In this document: positions 19,111-26,540 of the stretch, in pieces
Numbering within the stretch: the first letter of the stretch is position 1
Layout of the letters: each line of letters opens with the position of its first letter
Assembly (NCBI RefSeq): GCF_022768985.1
Contig: NZ_JALEKL010000012.1
Coordinates: 59,479 to 93,232, forward strand
Direction: 5' to 3'
Source of the DNA: Methanosphaera sp.
Lineage (GTDB): Archaea > Methanobacteriota > Methanobacteria > Methanobacteriales > Methanobacteriaceae
Length of the DNA: 33,754 bases
Translations under genes and position numbers: made by a program
Notes under the pieces: model-generated
The model's database searches: none
What the model was told of the DNA's origin: nothing
Seen by the model: the letters and a program-made list of their open reading frames with translations, nothing else

Positions 19111-19557
19111 TTAATAACTACTTTTACCACTTTGTGTTAGTTGAGAATATGTTTCTCTTGCACTTTTTAATTCTTCTTTTGCTTGATCTAATTGTTTGTT
19201 GATGTTTTCTTCACTTTCACCCTTGGATATGTCACCTTCAATTTCAGTTATTGACTGATTAACTTCTGAAAGTTTTATTTTTCCAGTGTTAAATTGTGAT
19301 TTTACTTCAATATCTGGTTTTGTTCCAAGTTGTTTGTCAAGTTCATCATACTGTTTTGATAAGTTACCATAATCTGCTTTTATTTGATTTAAGCTTTCAT
19401 ATGCTGATCCACTATTTACTGTGTGTGTTACAGAGCTGCTTAAATCTGTTACTCCGATGTATGCTACGACTCCTATACTTACCACAATTAAAATTATTGC
19501 AATTAAAGAAATTGTAAGAGATGTTGTTTTAAATAGTTTTAAACGTGATCTTTTCAT
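19111..19557 (-). CDS. Small membrane-anchored coiled-coil protein, unrecognised
   Basis: A protein of 148 residues. Residues 1-11 are basic, 12-36 form one strong membrane segment (ISLIAIILIVVSIGVVAYIG), and the rest is predicted outside the cell by the positive-inside rule. From about residue 53 the sequence is heptad-like with many Leu, Glu and Gln (SLNQIKADYG...LDQAKEELKSARETYSQL), suggesting a coiled coil. No cysteine or catalytic motif. ATG 19557 follows GAGGT. It faces the divergent mcm promoter, and its 3' end carries a T-rich tract. I do not recognise a family; a cell-surface or division-associated scaffold is only a guess. Confidence 0.75.
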   Translation of the reverse strand: MKRSRLKLFKTTSLTISLIAIILIVVSIGVVAYIGVTDLSSSVTHTVNSGSAYESLNQIKADYGNLSKQYDELDKQLGTKPDIEVKSQFNTGKIKLSEVNQSITEIEGDISKGESEENINKQLDQAKEELKSARETYSQLTQSGKSSY

Positions 19558-19728
19558 AGAAAACCTCTTAATTTAATTGCTTTAAATTAATGTTATTTTT
19601 ATATTATAATATAAATTTCTATTTTTTAAAATATTAAATATTTGTTTTATAAATTTTATTGTTTGAAAATAAAATCTATGTATGTACAACTTAAATTGAA
19701 AATATTGCATAACATTTACCGTAATATT

Positions 19729-19745
19729 TATTATAATTATAAATA
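19729..19745 (+). promoter_or_regulatory. TATA region of mcm; transcript possibly leaderless
   Basis: ATTATAATTATAAATA lies about 15-31 nt upstream of the mcm ATG at 19760. No Shine-Dalgarno sequence occurs between it and the ATG. With the archaeal TATA centred about 27 nt before the start of transcription, the RNA would begin at or next to the AUG. Confidence 0.4.
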
Positions 19746-19759
19746 AAAAAATATTATAC

Positions 19760-21769
19760 ATGGAAAGCAGGGTTGATAATAAAAAAATAAACACAGTACA
19801 GATTACAAATCTGGAAGAATTCTTTAGTACAAGCTGTAAAGATGAGATATTTGCAGCACTTGACTTATTTCCAGATGAAAAATCAGTAATCATTGACTAT
19901 AACGATCTTGAAATGTTCAATCCAGACATTGCAGATGCTCTTCTTGCAAAACCTAATGAAACATTAGAAGTTGCAACAGATGCTATCATAAATATAGACC
20001 CTCAACGTAGAGATATAGGACTTAATGTACGATTTAAAAATGTTCGTAACGTTGTACATCTAAGAAATCTTAAAAGTGAATATATAGGAAAATTCATAGC
20101 TGTAGATGGAATTATCAGAAAAACAGATACAATCCATCCACGTATACAAACAGCTGTATTTAAATGTAGAAGCTGTGGAAGAATACATGAGGTAAAACAG
20201 AAGACAAACCTCATATTTGAACCTGCAGCATGTAGTGAATGTGGAAGTAGATCATTTGAAATAATAGAAGATGAATCAACATTTATGGATACACAAACTG
20301 TAAAACTACAAGAACCACTAGAAAATCTATCAGGTGGAGATCAGCCAAGACAAATAAATGTAGTTCTTGAAGATGACATGGTAGATACACTCACACCAGG
20401 AGATAAGGTTCGAATTACAGGAATTCTAAAAACACAACGTGATGATAAAACAAAACGTTACAATAACTACATATATGGAAACTACATAGAACACCTAGAA
20501 CAGGAATTTGAAGAGTTACACATCAGTGAAGAGGATGAAAAAGAAATTATTGCTCTTTCAAAACAGCCTGATATCTATGAACAAATCATAGCATCCACAG
20601 CCCCATCAATTCAGGGATATGATGAGGTAAAAGAAGCAATAGCATTCCAACTCTTTGGAGGAACAGCAAAAGTACTTGAAGATAAAACACATATACGTGG
20701 AGATATGCATGTTTTAATAGTTGGAGATCCTGGTATTGGTAAATCCCAGATTCTTAAGTATGTATCAAAACTTGCACCACGTGGAATCTATACAAGTGGT
20801 AAAGGTACAAGTGGAGTAGGACTAACTGCTGCAGCTGTACGTGATGATCTTGGAGGATGGAGTCTTGAAGCAGGAGCATTAGTACTTGGTGATAAAGGTA
20901 ATGTATGTGTTGATGAGCTTGATAAGATGCGTGAAGAGGACAGATCTGCAATTCACGAAGCATTAGAACAACAAACAATATCAATTGCAAAGGCAGGAAT
21001 TATGGCAACACTTAATAGTCGTTGTAGTGTACTTGCTGCTGCAAACCCAAAATTTGGTAGATTTGACAGATATAAGTCAATTCCTGAACAAATTGAACTA
21101 CCACCACCAATTCTATCACGTTTTGATTTAATATTTATTGTTGAAGATAAACCTAATGCAGAACGTGACCATAAACTTGCAGGACACATCCTTAAAATAC
21201 ACCAGGAAAACACAGTACCATATAAAATTGATCCTGAACTTCTTCGTAAATACATTGCATATGCAAGAAAAAGTGTACAGCCAACACTTACAGATGAAGC
21301 AGCAAAAGTACTGCAAGACTTCTATGTTACAATGAGAAGTGGTGCAATAGATGATGAATCACCAGTACCAATTACAGCACGTCAACTTGAAGCACTTGTA
21401 AGACTAGCTGAAGCTAGTGCACGTATACGTCTTAGTAATGATGTACTAAAAGAAGATGCAGAACGTGCAATAAGACTTCAGGAAAACTGTATGAAACAGG
21501 TAGGATATGATCCTGACACTGGAAAAGTAGACATTGATAAGGTTGAAGGAAGAACACCAAAATCTGAAAGAGATAAATTTAACATTGTAACAAAGGTAAT
21601 TAAGGAACTTGAAGATGAATATGATGGATTTGCACCAAGAAACGTATTATATCTAAAACTTAGTGATGATCATAACATTGAAGAGCCTGATGCTGAGAAA
21701 TTTATCAACATTCTTAAAAGTAAGGGTGTGATCTTTGAACCTACACCTGATAAATTTAAAACAACATAA
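19760..21769 (+). CDS. mcm: Replicative DNA helicase MCM
   Basis: A protein of 669 residues forming the hexameric 3'-5' replicative helicase. The N-terminal domain contains a zinc site C136/C139 and C158/C161. The AAA+ core has Walker A GDPGIGKS (322-329), sensor and pre-sensor hairpins around 360-400 and 410-430, Walker [10 protein letters not shown] (382-390) and arginine finger SRFD (453-456). A C-terminal winged-helix segment follows residue 590. No intein or insertion is seen. The order mcm, aIF2-beta, nmd3, tyrS resembles the order I recall from Methanothermobacter, so this is a conserved information-processing cluster. The start ATG has no ribosome-binding site, unlike the following genes. 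Confidence 0.97.
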   Translation: MESRVDNKKINTVQITNLEEFFSTSCKDEIFAALDLFPDEKSVIIDYNDLEMFNPDIADALLAKPNETLEVATDAIINIDPQRRDIGLNVRFKNVRNVVHLRNLKSEYIGKFIAVDGIIRKTDTIHPRIQTAVFKCRSCGRIHEVKQKTNLIFEPAACSECGSRSFEIIEDESTFMDTQTVKLQEPLENLSGGDQPRQINVVLEDDMVDTLTPGDKVRITGILKTQRDDKTKRYNNYIYGNYIEHLEQEFEELHISEEDEKEIIALSKQPDIYEQIIASTAPSIQGYDEVKEAIAFQLFGGTAKVLEDKTHIRGDMHVLIVGDPGIGKSQILKYVSKLAPRGIYTSGKGTSGVGLTAAAVRDDLGGWSLEAGALVLGDKGNVCVDELDKMREEDRSAIHEALEQQTISIAKAGIMATLNSRCSVLAAANPKFGRFDRYKSIPEQIELPPPILSRFDLIFIVEDKPNAERDHKLAGHILKIHQENTVPYKIDPELLRKYIAYARKSVQPTLTDEAAKVLQDFYVTMRSGAIDDESPVPITARQLEALVRLAEASARIRLSNDVLKEDAERAIRLQENCMKQVGYDPDTGKVDIDKVEGRTPKSERDKFNIVTKVIKELEDEYDGFAPRNVLYLKLSDDHNIEEPDAEKFINILKSKGVIFEPTPDKFKTT

Positions 21770-21776
21770 AAGAAAT

Positions 21777-21830
21777 TATGAGTTTAGATAAAATTAACTA
21801 AACTTCATATAAATTTCCCCTCTTTTTTTT
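21777..21830 (+). terminator. Hairpin, C4 tract and T8 run behind mcm
   Basis: GTTTAG/CTAAAC forms a stem (with extra A-T and G-U pairs) around 21782-21803. TTTCCCCTC and eight T (21823-21830) follow. This is the plus-strand form of the C-tract/T-run signature and separates mcm from the aIF2-beta gene 205 bp further on. Confidence 0.55.
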
Positions 21831-22035
21831 GAAAAATAAAATTTAATTAAAAATATTACATAAAAGTAGAAATTAATATAAAATTATATAGTAGTAAAAA
21901 CATAATTATATAAATACTATAAAAATAATTTATTCAAAAAATAAGATTATGGGAATAAATAATATATTATAATTTTTTTATACAAATTATACCAAGGATT
22001 TAGAAAAGTTAATTAGATGGAGGTTTATACATACT

Positions 22036-22461
22036 ATGTCAAAAGATGCAGACTTTGAAGCTTATGAAAAACTATTAGATAAAGCATATGAACAACTACC
22101 AGATAAAATCTTTGAAGCAAAAAGATTTAAAGTACCAAAAGGATACTCAGTTATTCAGGGTAGTCGTACAATCATCAAAAACTTTGGTGATATAGCAGGA
22201 ACTCTAAATCGTGACCCACAACATGTACTTAAATATCTACTAAGAGAACTTGGTACATCAGGAAATGTGGAAGGAAATCGTGCAATACTTCAGGGTAAAT
22301 TTACACACTACGTTATAAATGAACGTATTGAAGAATATGTTGATAACTTTGTAATGTGTCATGAATGTAACAGACCAGATACAGTTATTATCCGTGAAGA
22401 CCGTATTGACATGTTAAAATGTAGTGCTTGCGGAGCAAGAGCACCACTTAAATCATTATAA
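22036..22461 (+). CDS. Translation initiation factor aIF2 subunit beta
   Basis: A protein of 141 residues. It is the beta subunit of the archaeal aIF2 heterotrimer that brings Met-tRNAi to the small ribosomal subunit with GTP. The N-terminal helix that contacts the gamma subunit ([13 protein letters not shown]) is followed by the alpha-beta domain (about 30-95, with [13 protein letters not shown]). The C-terminal zinc ribbon has CHEC and CSAC pairs. The length is usual for archaeal aIF2-beta, which lacks the eukaryotic Lys-rich N-terminus. GGAGGT lies upstream of ATG 22036. It is followed by its own hairpin terminator, so nmd3 is separately promoted. Confidence 0.96.
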   Translation: MSKDADFEAYEKLLDKAYEQLPDKIFEAKRFKVPKGYSVIQGSRTIIKNFGDIAGTLNRDPQHVLKYLLRELGTSGNVEGNRAILQGKFTHYVINERIEEYVDNFVMCHECNRPDTVIIREDRIDMLKCSACGARAPLKSL

Positions 22462-22480
22462 AGAAATTTAAGAATTATAT

Positions 22481-22521
22481 GATGATATAGAACTTCATAT
22501 CATCTATAGCTTACTTTTTTT
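22481..22521 (+). terminator. Hairpin and T-run behind the aIF2-beta gene
   Basis: A perfect 8-bp stem GATGATAT/ATATCATC (22481-22488 with 22497-22504) has an 8-nt loop. It is followed 10 nt later by seven T (22515-22521). It looks like a classical intrinsic terminator, 20 nt after the stop. Confidence 0.65.
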
Positions 22522-22687
22522 ATAAAATCTTTTTTCAAAAACCACATTACACTCTTTTTTAAAATTATATCATTATTATATTTAATAGAAAAAAAACTCA
22601 TTTTTTAGAATTAAAAAACTACTAAATAAAAATTACATATAATAAAAGAAATTGAAATGTGGAAATATATTGAGGTGAATTAGAGAA

Positions 22688-23722
22688 ATGTTTTGTTTAT
22701 TATGTAGCAGTGAAGAAAAACTCTATGATGGACTATGTAAAAGCTGTTTTCTTAAGGAATTTGAATTAGTAGAAGTTCCAGAATATGCAACATTTAAGGC
22801 ATGTTCACACTGTGGTGCCATACAAAAACATGAAAAATGGGTACAATCTGGCTACTATGATGATGAAATTATCAATGATGCAATAAGAAAAGAAATTAAA
22901 ATAAATGATAAACTATCAAATGCACAGATAACAACAGAAATTCTAAATAATCGTGGACGAGTATATGAATGTGTTCTTCATGTTACAGGTGATGTGATAG
23001 GTGAACCAATAGAAAAAGACTATCCAATCGATGTAAAAGTTGAAAAAAGTGTATGTCCAGACTGTAGTAAGTTCTTCTCAGGATACTATGAAGCAGTAAT
23101 ACAGCTAAGAGCAGATGATCGTAAACTTGAAGATGAAGAAATTAATGAAGCAGATATTTTCATTGCAAATGAAATTCAAAGAATATCAAAAACAAACAAG
23201 CTTGCATATGTAACAGAAAGAACTGTGCTAAAAGAGGGTGTTGACTACCAGGTAGGATCATATAATGCAGCACATAAGATTGCAGTTAATCTTCAGAAAA
23301 ACTTTGGTGGAACAATAAAAGAATCAAGAAAAATTGTGGGACGTGACAAGTCAAAAAGTCGTGATCTTTATCGTACCTGGCTTTCTGTACGTCTTCCATC
23401 GTTTCATAAAAATGACTTTATTGAATATGAAGATGAAATATATCAGATTAAAAAAATTGGAAGTCATAAATTTATGGGTATGAATCTTAAAGATCATAGT
23501 GAGGAATCTATAAGTTGGAAGCAATACGATAAAATTAATAAAATTGCAACTATGGATGATGTCTGTGAAACTACAATTACAAACATTACACCAACTGAAA
23601 TTCAGGTTCTTGACCCTGACACTTACATGACTGTTGATCTTAAATATAATGATGATCACAACCATAATATTGGTAGTCAAATAAATGTCATAAAAATAAA
23701 AGAAAGAATATATATATTATAA
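22688..23722 (+). CDS. nmd3: NMD3-family ribosome biogenesis protein
   Basis: A protein of 344 residues. The N-terminal zinc-binding part has repeated CxxC pairs: CLLC (3-6), CKSC (17-20), CSHCG near 39-42 and VCPDC near 120, as in archaeal and eukaryotic NMD3. In eukaryotes NMD3 exports 60S subunits; the archaeal protein lacks the C-terminal export signals and probably acts in late large-subunit maturation. Alpha-beta domains follow, ending in the OB-like stretch IGSQINVIKIKERIYIL. GAGGTGA lies before ATG 22688. It is 56 bp from tyrS, probably in one transcript. Confidence 0.93.
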   Translation: MFCLLCSSEEKLYDGLCKSCFLKEFELVEVPEYATFKACSHCGAIQKHEKWVQSGYYDDEIINDAIRKEIKINDKLSNAQITTEILNNRGRVYECVLHVTGDVIGEPIEKDYPIDVKVEKSVCPDCSKFFSGYYEAVIQLRADDRKLEDEEINEADIFIANEIQRISKTNKLAYVTERTVLKEGVDYQVGSYNAAHKIAVNLQKNFGGTIKESRKIVGRDKSKSRDLYRTWLSVRLPSFHKNDFIEYEDEIYQIKKIGSHKFMGMNLKDHSEESISWKQYDKINKIATMDDVCETTITNITPTEIQVLDPDTYMTVDLKYNDDHNHNIGSQINVIKIKERIYIL

Positions 23723-23778
23723 TATTATAAGAAAAAAAAATAACTAGATATACAACATTTTTTTGGGAGAAATAAATA

Positions 23779-24738
23779 ATGAATATTGATGAAGCTATAG
23801 CTAAAATTACAAAAGATACAACAGAAGTTATAGAAGTTGAAGAATTAAAGGAAATTCTAAAAAAGGATGAAAAAGTAGCATATGTTGGATTTGAACCATC
23901 AGGAAAAGTTCATCTTGGACATGCACTTACTGTAAAACGTATGATAGCACTTCGTGATGCTGGATTTAAAATTAAAATCTTTGTTGCAAACTTACATGGA
24001 TTCCTTAATGGTAAAGGTACACTTAAAGAACTTAATGAAATTGCAGATTATAACATTAAATGTTTCAAAGCATTAGGTCTTGATGAAAATACAGAATATA
24101 TCCTTGGATCTGATAGAATTACATTTGAATACATGTCAGATGTATTTAAAGCTGCACAATTTACAACAATATCAAGAGCACAAAGAAGTATGGCTCAAGT
24201 TTCAAGAGATAGTGAAAACCATAACGTTGCAGAAGCATTATATCCAATAATGCAGGCTATGGATATTCATGATTTAGGTGTAGATGTAGCAGTTGGTGGA
24301 ATGGAACAGAGAAAAATCCACATGCTTGCACGTGAAATTCTTCCAAAAATGGGATATGATGCACCTGTTGTTATACACATACCACTTATTCATGGAACAG
24401 ATGGATCAGATAAAATGTCTAGTAGTAAAGGTAACTTTATTGGTGTAGATGATTCAGAAAAAGAAATTAAAACTAAAATTAATAAAAGCTTCTGTCCTAT
24501 TGGAGAAGTTGAAGGTAACCCTGTTATGGAACTTGCACACTACTACATATTTGATGAAAATGAGAAAATTCACATAGAAAGACCTGAAAAATTCGGTGGA
24601 AATCTTGATCTTACAGAAGATGAGTTATATGATATTTACTCAAAAGAAGAACTTCACCCAATGGATCTTAAAAATACAGTTGCTAAATACTTAGTTGAAA
24701 AACTTGCACCTGTACGTAAATACATGGAAGAAAACTAA
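23779..24738 (+). CDS. tyrS: Tyrosine--tRNA ligase
   Basis: A class I aminoacyl-tRNA synthetase of 319 residues, the short archaeal-type TyrRS without the bacterial S4 domain. The HIGH-like motif is HLGH (45-48) in [13 protein letters not shown], and the KMSKS motif is KMSSS (212-216). Tyrosine-pocket residues around YVGFEPSG and the [24 protein letters not shown] stretch (about 151-174) fit tyrosine rather than tryptophan specificity. It ligates Tyr to tRNA-Tyr in the cytosol. GGGAGA precedes ATG 23779. The next gene starts 21 bp after the stop. Confidence 0.95.
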   Translation: MNIDEAIAKITKDTTEVIEVEELKEILKKDEKVAYVGFEPSGKVHLGHALTVKRMIALRDAGFKIKIFVANLHGFLNGKGTLKELNEIADYNIKCFKALGLDENTEYILGSDRITFEYMSDVFKAAQFTTISRAQRSMAQVSRDSENHNVAEALYPIMQAMDIHDLGVDVAVGGMEQRKIHMLAREILPKMGYDAPVVIHIPLIHGTDGSDKMSSSKGNFIGVDDSEKEIKTKINKSFCPIGEVEGNPVMELAHYYIFDENEKIHIERPEKFGGNLDLTEDELYDIYSKEELHPMDLKNTVAKYLVEKLAPVRKYMEEN

Positions 24739-24759
24739 AATATGAAGAGTTGATTTATC

Positions 24760-25092
24760 ATGGCAAAACAGACAATGAAAGTACTCTCTGGTATGAGACC
24801 AAGCCAGGTTGATGAAATGATACGTACATATGATCTTAACATGATTCAAACACGTGAAGGTCTTGTATATTTTGAAGGTGAACTTGAAGATTTAAGAAGT
24901 GCAACAAAACATGTAGTTGATGTTGTACTTCCACCTGGACCTACAGTTACAGAGATAAAAGAAACTGTGGCTAAGTATGAAATAGAACTTAAAAAATCAG
25001 ATGATGGTCCTATGTTTCATGGAACACTCTATGAAATTAATGAGGCAATAAATTACATGGTAGATTTAATGCGTGAAAGACTTGATATGTAA
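24760..25092 (+). CDS. Unrecognised 110-residue protein with an internal duplication
   Basis: I do not recognise a family. The protein is soluble, without cysteine, and consists of two related modules. Residues 15-56 and 64-104 align with one single-residue gap: V17/I66, E19/E68, Y24/Y73, G34/G83, G40/G88, L42/L90, A48/A96, V53/V101 and D54/D102 match. Each module is predicted helix-strand-strand-helix, so a pseudo-symmetric fold of two small alpha-beta units is likely. It starts 21 bp after tyrS with GAAGAGTTGA upstream, so it is probably co-transcribed with it. Codon use matches its neighbours. A small ligand-binding or regulatory role is possible but unsupported. Confidence 0.8.
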   Translation: MAKQTMKVLSGMRPSQVDEMIRTYDLNMIQTREGLVYFEGELEDLRSATKHVVDVVLPPGPTVTEIKETVAKYEIELKKSDDGPMFHGTLYEINEAINYMVDLMRERLDM

Positions 25093-25200
25093 TATTATCA
25101 TGTAATATTTTCTATTAAATATCTTAAAAATACACTTAACTTTATTAAAAGTATAAATTATTAAAAGTATAAATAGTTACACAATAGGAGGAATAATATT

Positions 25201-25683
25201 ATGAACATTCCAGACTTACGTAACAAAAAATTAGAAGTAACAGATATAGATGAAATTAAGAAATTCTTAAATCGTGCAACAACAATAAGAGTATCATTTA
25301 ACTCAGGTGAAGGATACCCAATTACTCTACCATTATCATATGGATATGAATTTACAGATGATGATAAACTCATATTTTACTTCCACGGTGGATTTAATGG
25401 TGTAAGATACAACAAAATATCTGAAGATGGACGTGTATGTATAGAAACAGATGTATTTGAAAAATACCATCAAGCACCACCTAGTGCAACAGCAGATTAT
25501 ACAAGTCTTGTTGCATTTGGAGATGCAGTAGAAGTTAAAGATGAAGAAAAAGAACATGCAATGCGTGAAATCCTTAAACACTGTGGATACGGATACATTG
25601 ACATTGATGAAAAACTCTTCTCTGTAACATCACTTTTCAAAGTTGAAGTTGAAAAATACACATGTAAATGTAAAATTGACTAA
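25201..25683 (+). CDS. NimA-like pyridoxamine 5'-phosphate oxidase-family flavoprotein
   Basis: A protein of 160 residues with the split-barrel flavin fold. The N-terminus (ITDIDEIKKFLNRATTIRVSF-like, seen as EVTDIDEIKKFLNRAT) and LPLSYGYEF, then FHGGFNGVRYNKISEDGRVCIETD, match COG3467 (nitroimidazole-resistance NimA-related) proteins. The motif TSLVAFGDAVEVKDEEKEHAM is also typical. Members bind FMN or F420; the true substrate is unknown. GGAGG precedes ATG 25201 at ideal spacing. A gap of 108 bp separates it from the preceding gene. It is followed by three T-rich runs (25705-25731) that can end transcription. It is convergent with tmk. Confidence 0.87.
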   Translation: MNIPDLRNKKLEVTDIDEIKKFLNRATTIRVSFNSGEGYPITLPLSYGYEFTDDDKLIFYFHGGFNGVRYNKISEDGRVCIETDVFEKYHQAPPSATADYTSLVAFGDAVEVKDEEKEHAMREILKHCGYGYIDIDEKLFSVTSLFKVEVEKYTCKCKID

Positions 25684-25815
25684 GTTCAATTTATAAACAT
25701 TTCATTTTTTTCTTTTTTTTTATTCTTTTTTTAAATTAACCTTAAAAATTCTAAATAAAATATACATATTCTTTTTTTTTATTTGAAATTAATCTTCCAC
25801 AAAATAGCTTATTAT

Positions 25816-25850
25816 AAAAAAAAAGTTAAAAGTTAAAAGGGGGAGGTGAA
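25816..25850 (-). terminator. C-rich element with anti-Shine-Dalgarno-like TCACCTCC, then T9, behind tmk
   Basis: Directly after the tmk stop (25852-25854) the minus strand reads TTCACCTCCCCCTTTTAAC, a second TTTTAAC and nine T. TCACCTCC is the sequence of the archaeal 16S rRNA 3' tail core. The C5 and T-run match the other terminators in this window. The matching plus-strand sequence GGAGGTGA precedes no start codon. Confidence 0.5.
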
Positions 25851-25851
25851 T

Positions 25852-26430
25852 TTATAAATCTAGTTTATCTGATAGTAGTTTTAAAACTTCATATTTAACA
25901 TCATCAATTGAGCCTGTTGAATCTATTTTTATCATTTCACTATTTTCTTCAAGTAGTCTTAGATAGTTTTTTCGTGTTTTTCTTAGAAAGTCTAGTTTTT
26001 CAAATACTTCTGTTTCATCACAACGTTCTATTGCTACATCTTCATCTACATCAAATAGTATTGTAAGATCTGGTTTTGGTGCATATTTATTTATTATTTC
26101 AATCCATTTTGGATCTATACTGTCACTGTTTTGATATGCTATACTTGAATAGTATGATCTGTCACTTAGAATTATCTTATCTGTTGAATTTTGTATTTTA
26201 TGTTTTAGTGTTAGTCTGTCTGCTGCAAATAGTAGTGATAGTTTTTGTTGATTTATGTCTGTTGTTGATGTATCATCTTGGAGTTGTTTTCTTATAAGTT
26301 TTCCTATTTCTGATTGTGTTGGCTCAACTACTATTTCTACATCATATCCCATATTTTTTAGTGATTCACTTAGTAGTTGACATTGTGTTGTTTTTCCTGA
26401 TCCATCTATTCCTTCTAATACTATGTACAT
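25852..26430 (-). CDS. tmk: Thymidylate kinase
   Basis: A protein of 192 residues converting dTMP to dTDP with ATP for dTTP synthesis. The P-loop is GIDGSGKTTQ (about 6-15). The DRSYYSSIAYQ motif (DR[YH/S] type, about 90-100) binds the thymine base and phosphate, and a lid region with arginines follows (FLRKTRKNYL). Length is normal for archaeal Tmk. ATG 26430 is preceded by AGGGA. It stands alone, divergent from the U32 gene with about 110 bp between starts, and convergent with the NimA-like gene. Confidence 0.95.
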   Translation of the reverse strand: MYIVLEGIDGSGKTTQCQLLSESLKNMGYDVEIVVEPTQSEIGKLIRKQLQDDTSTTDINQQKLSLLFAADRLTLKHKIQNSTDKIILSDRSYYSSIAYQNSDSIDPKWIEIINKYAPKPDLTILFDVDEDVAIERCDETEVFEKLDFLRKTRKNYLRLLEENSEMIKIDSTGSIDDVKYEVLKLLSDKLDL

Positions 26431-26540
26431 CTTAATTTTCCCTTTGTTTGTTGTTTTGATATTATTATTATATATCTTTAAATTTAAAAATATTATATAA
26501 TAAAGATTAAAATTTAAGATAATAGGAGTGTTTATTTTTT

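Noticed and set aside
19582-19893. Minus-strand frame of 103 residues overlapping the mcm start
   Set aside because: Covers the AT-rich promoter and the mcm 5' end in antisense; hydrophobic, biased composition and no ribosome-binding site.
25842-25849. Perfect Shine-Dalgarno GGAGGTGA on the plus strand
   Set aside because: No ATG, GTG or TTG follows at usable distance and the downstream DNA is the antisense of tmk; it is better read as the C-tract of the tmk 3' end.
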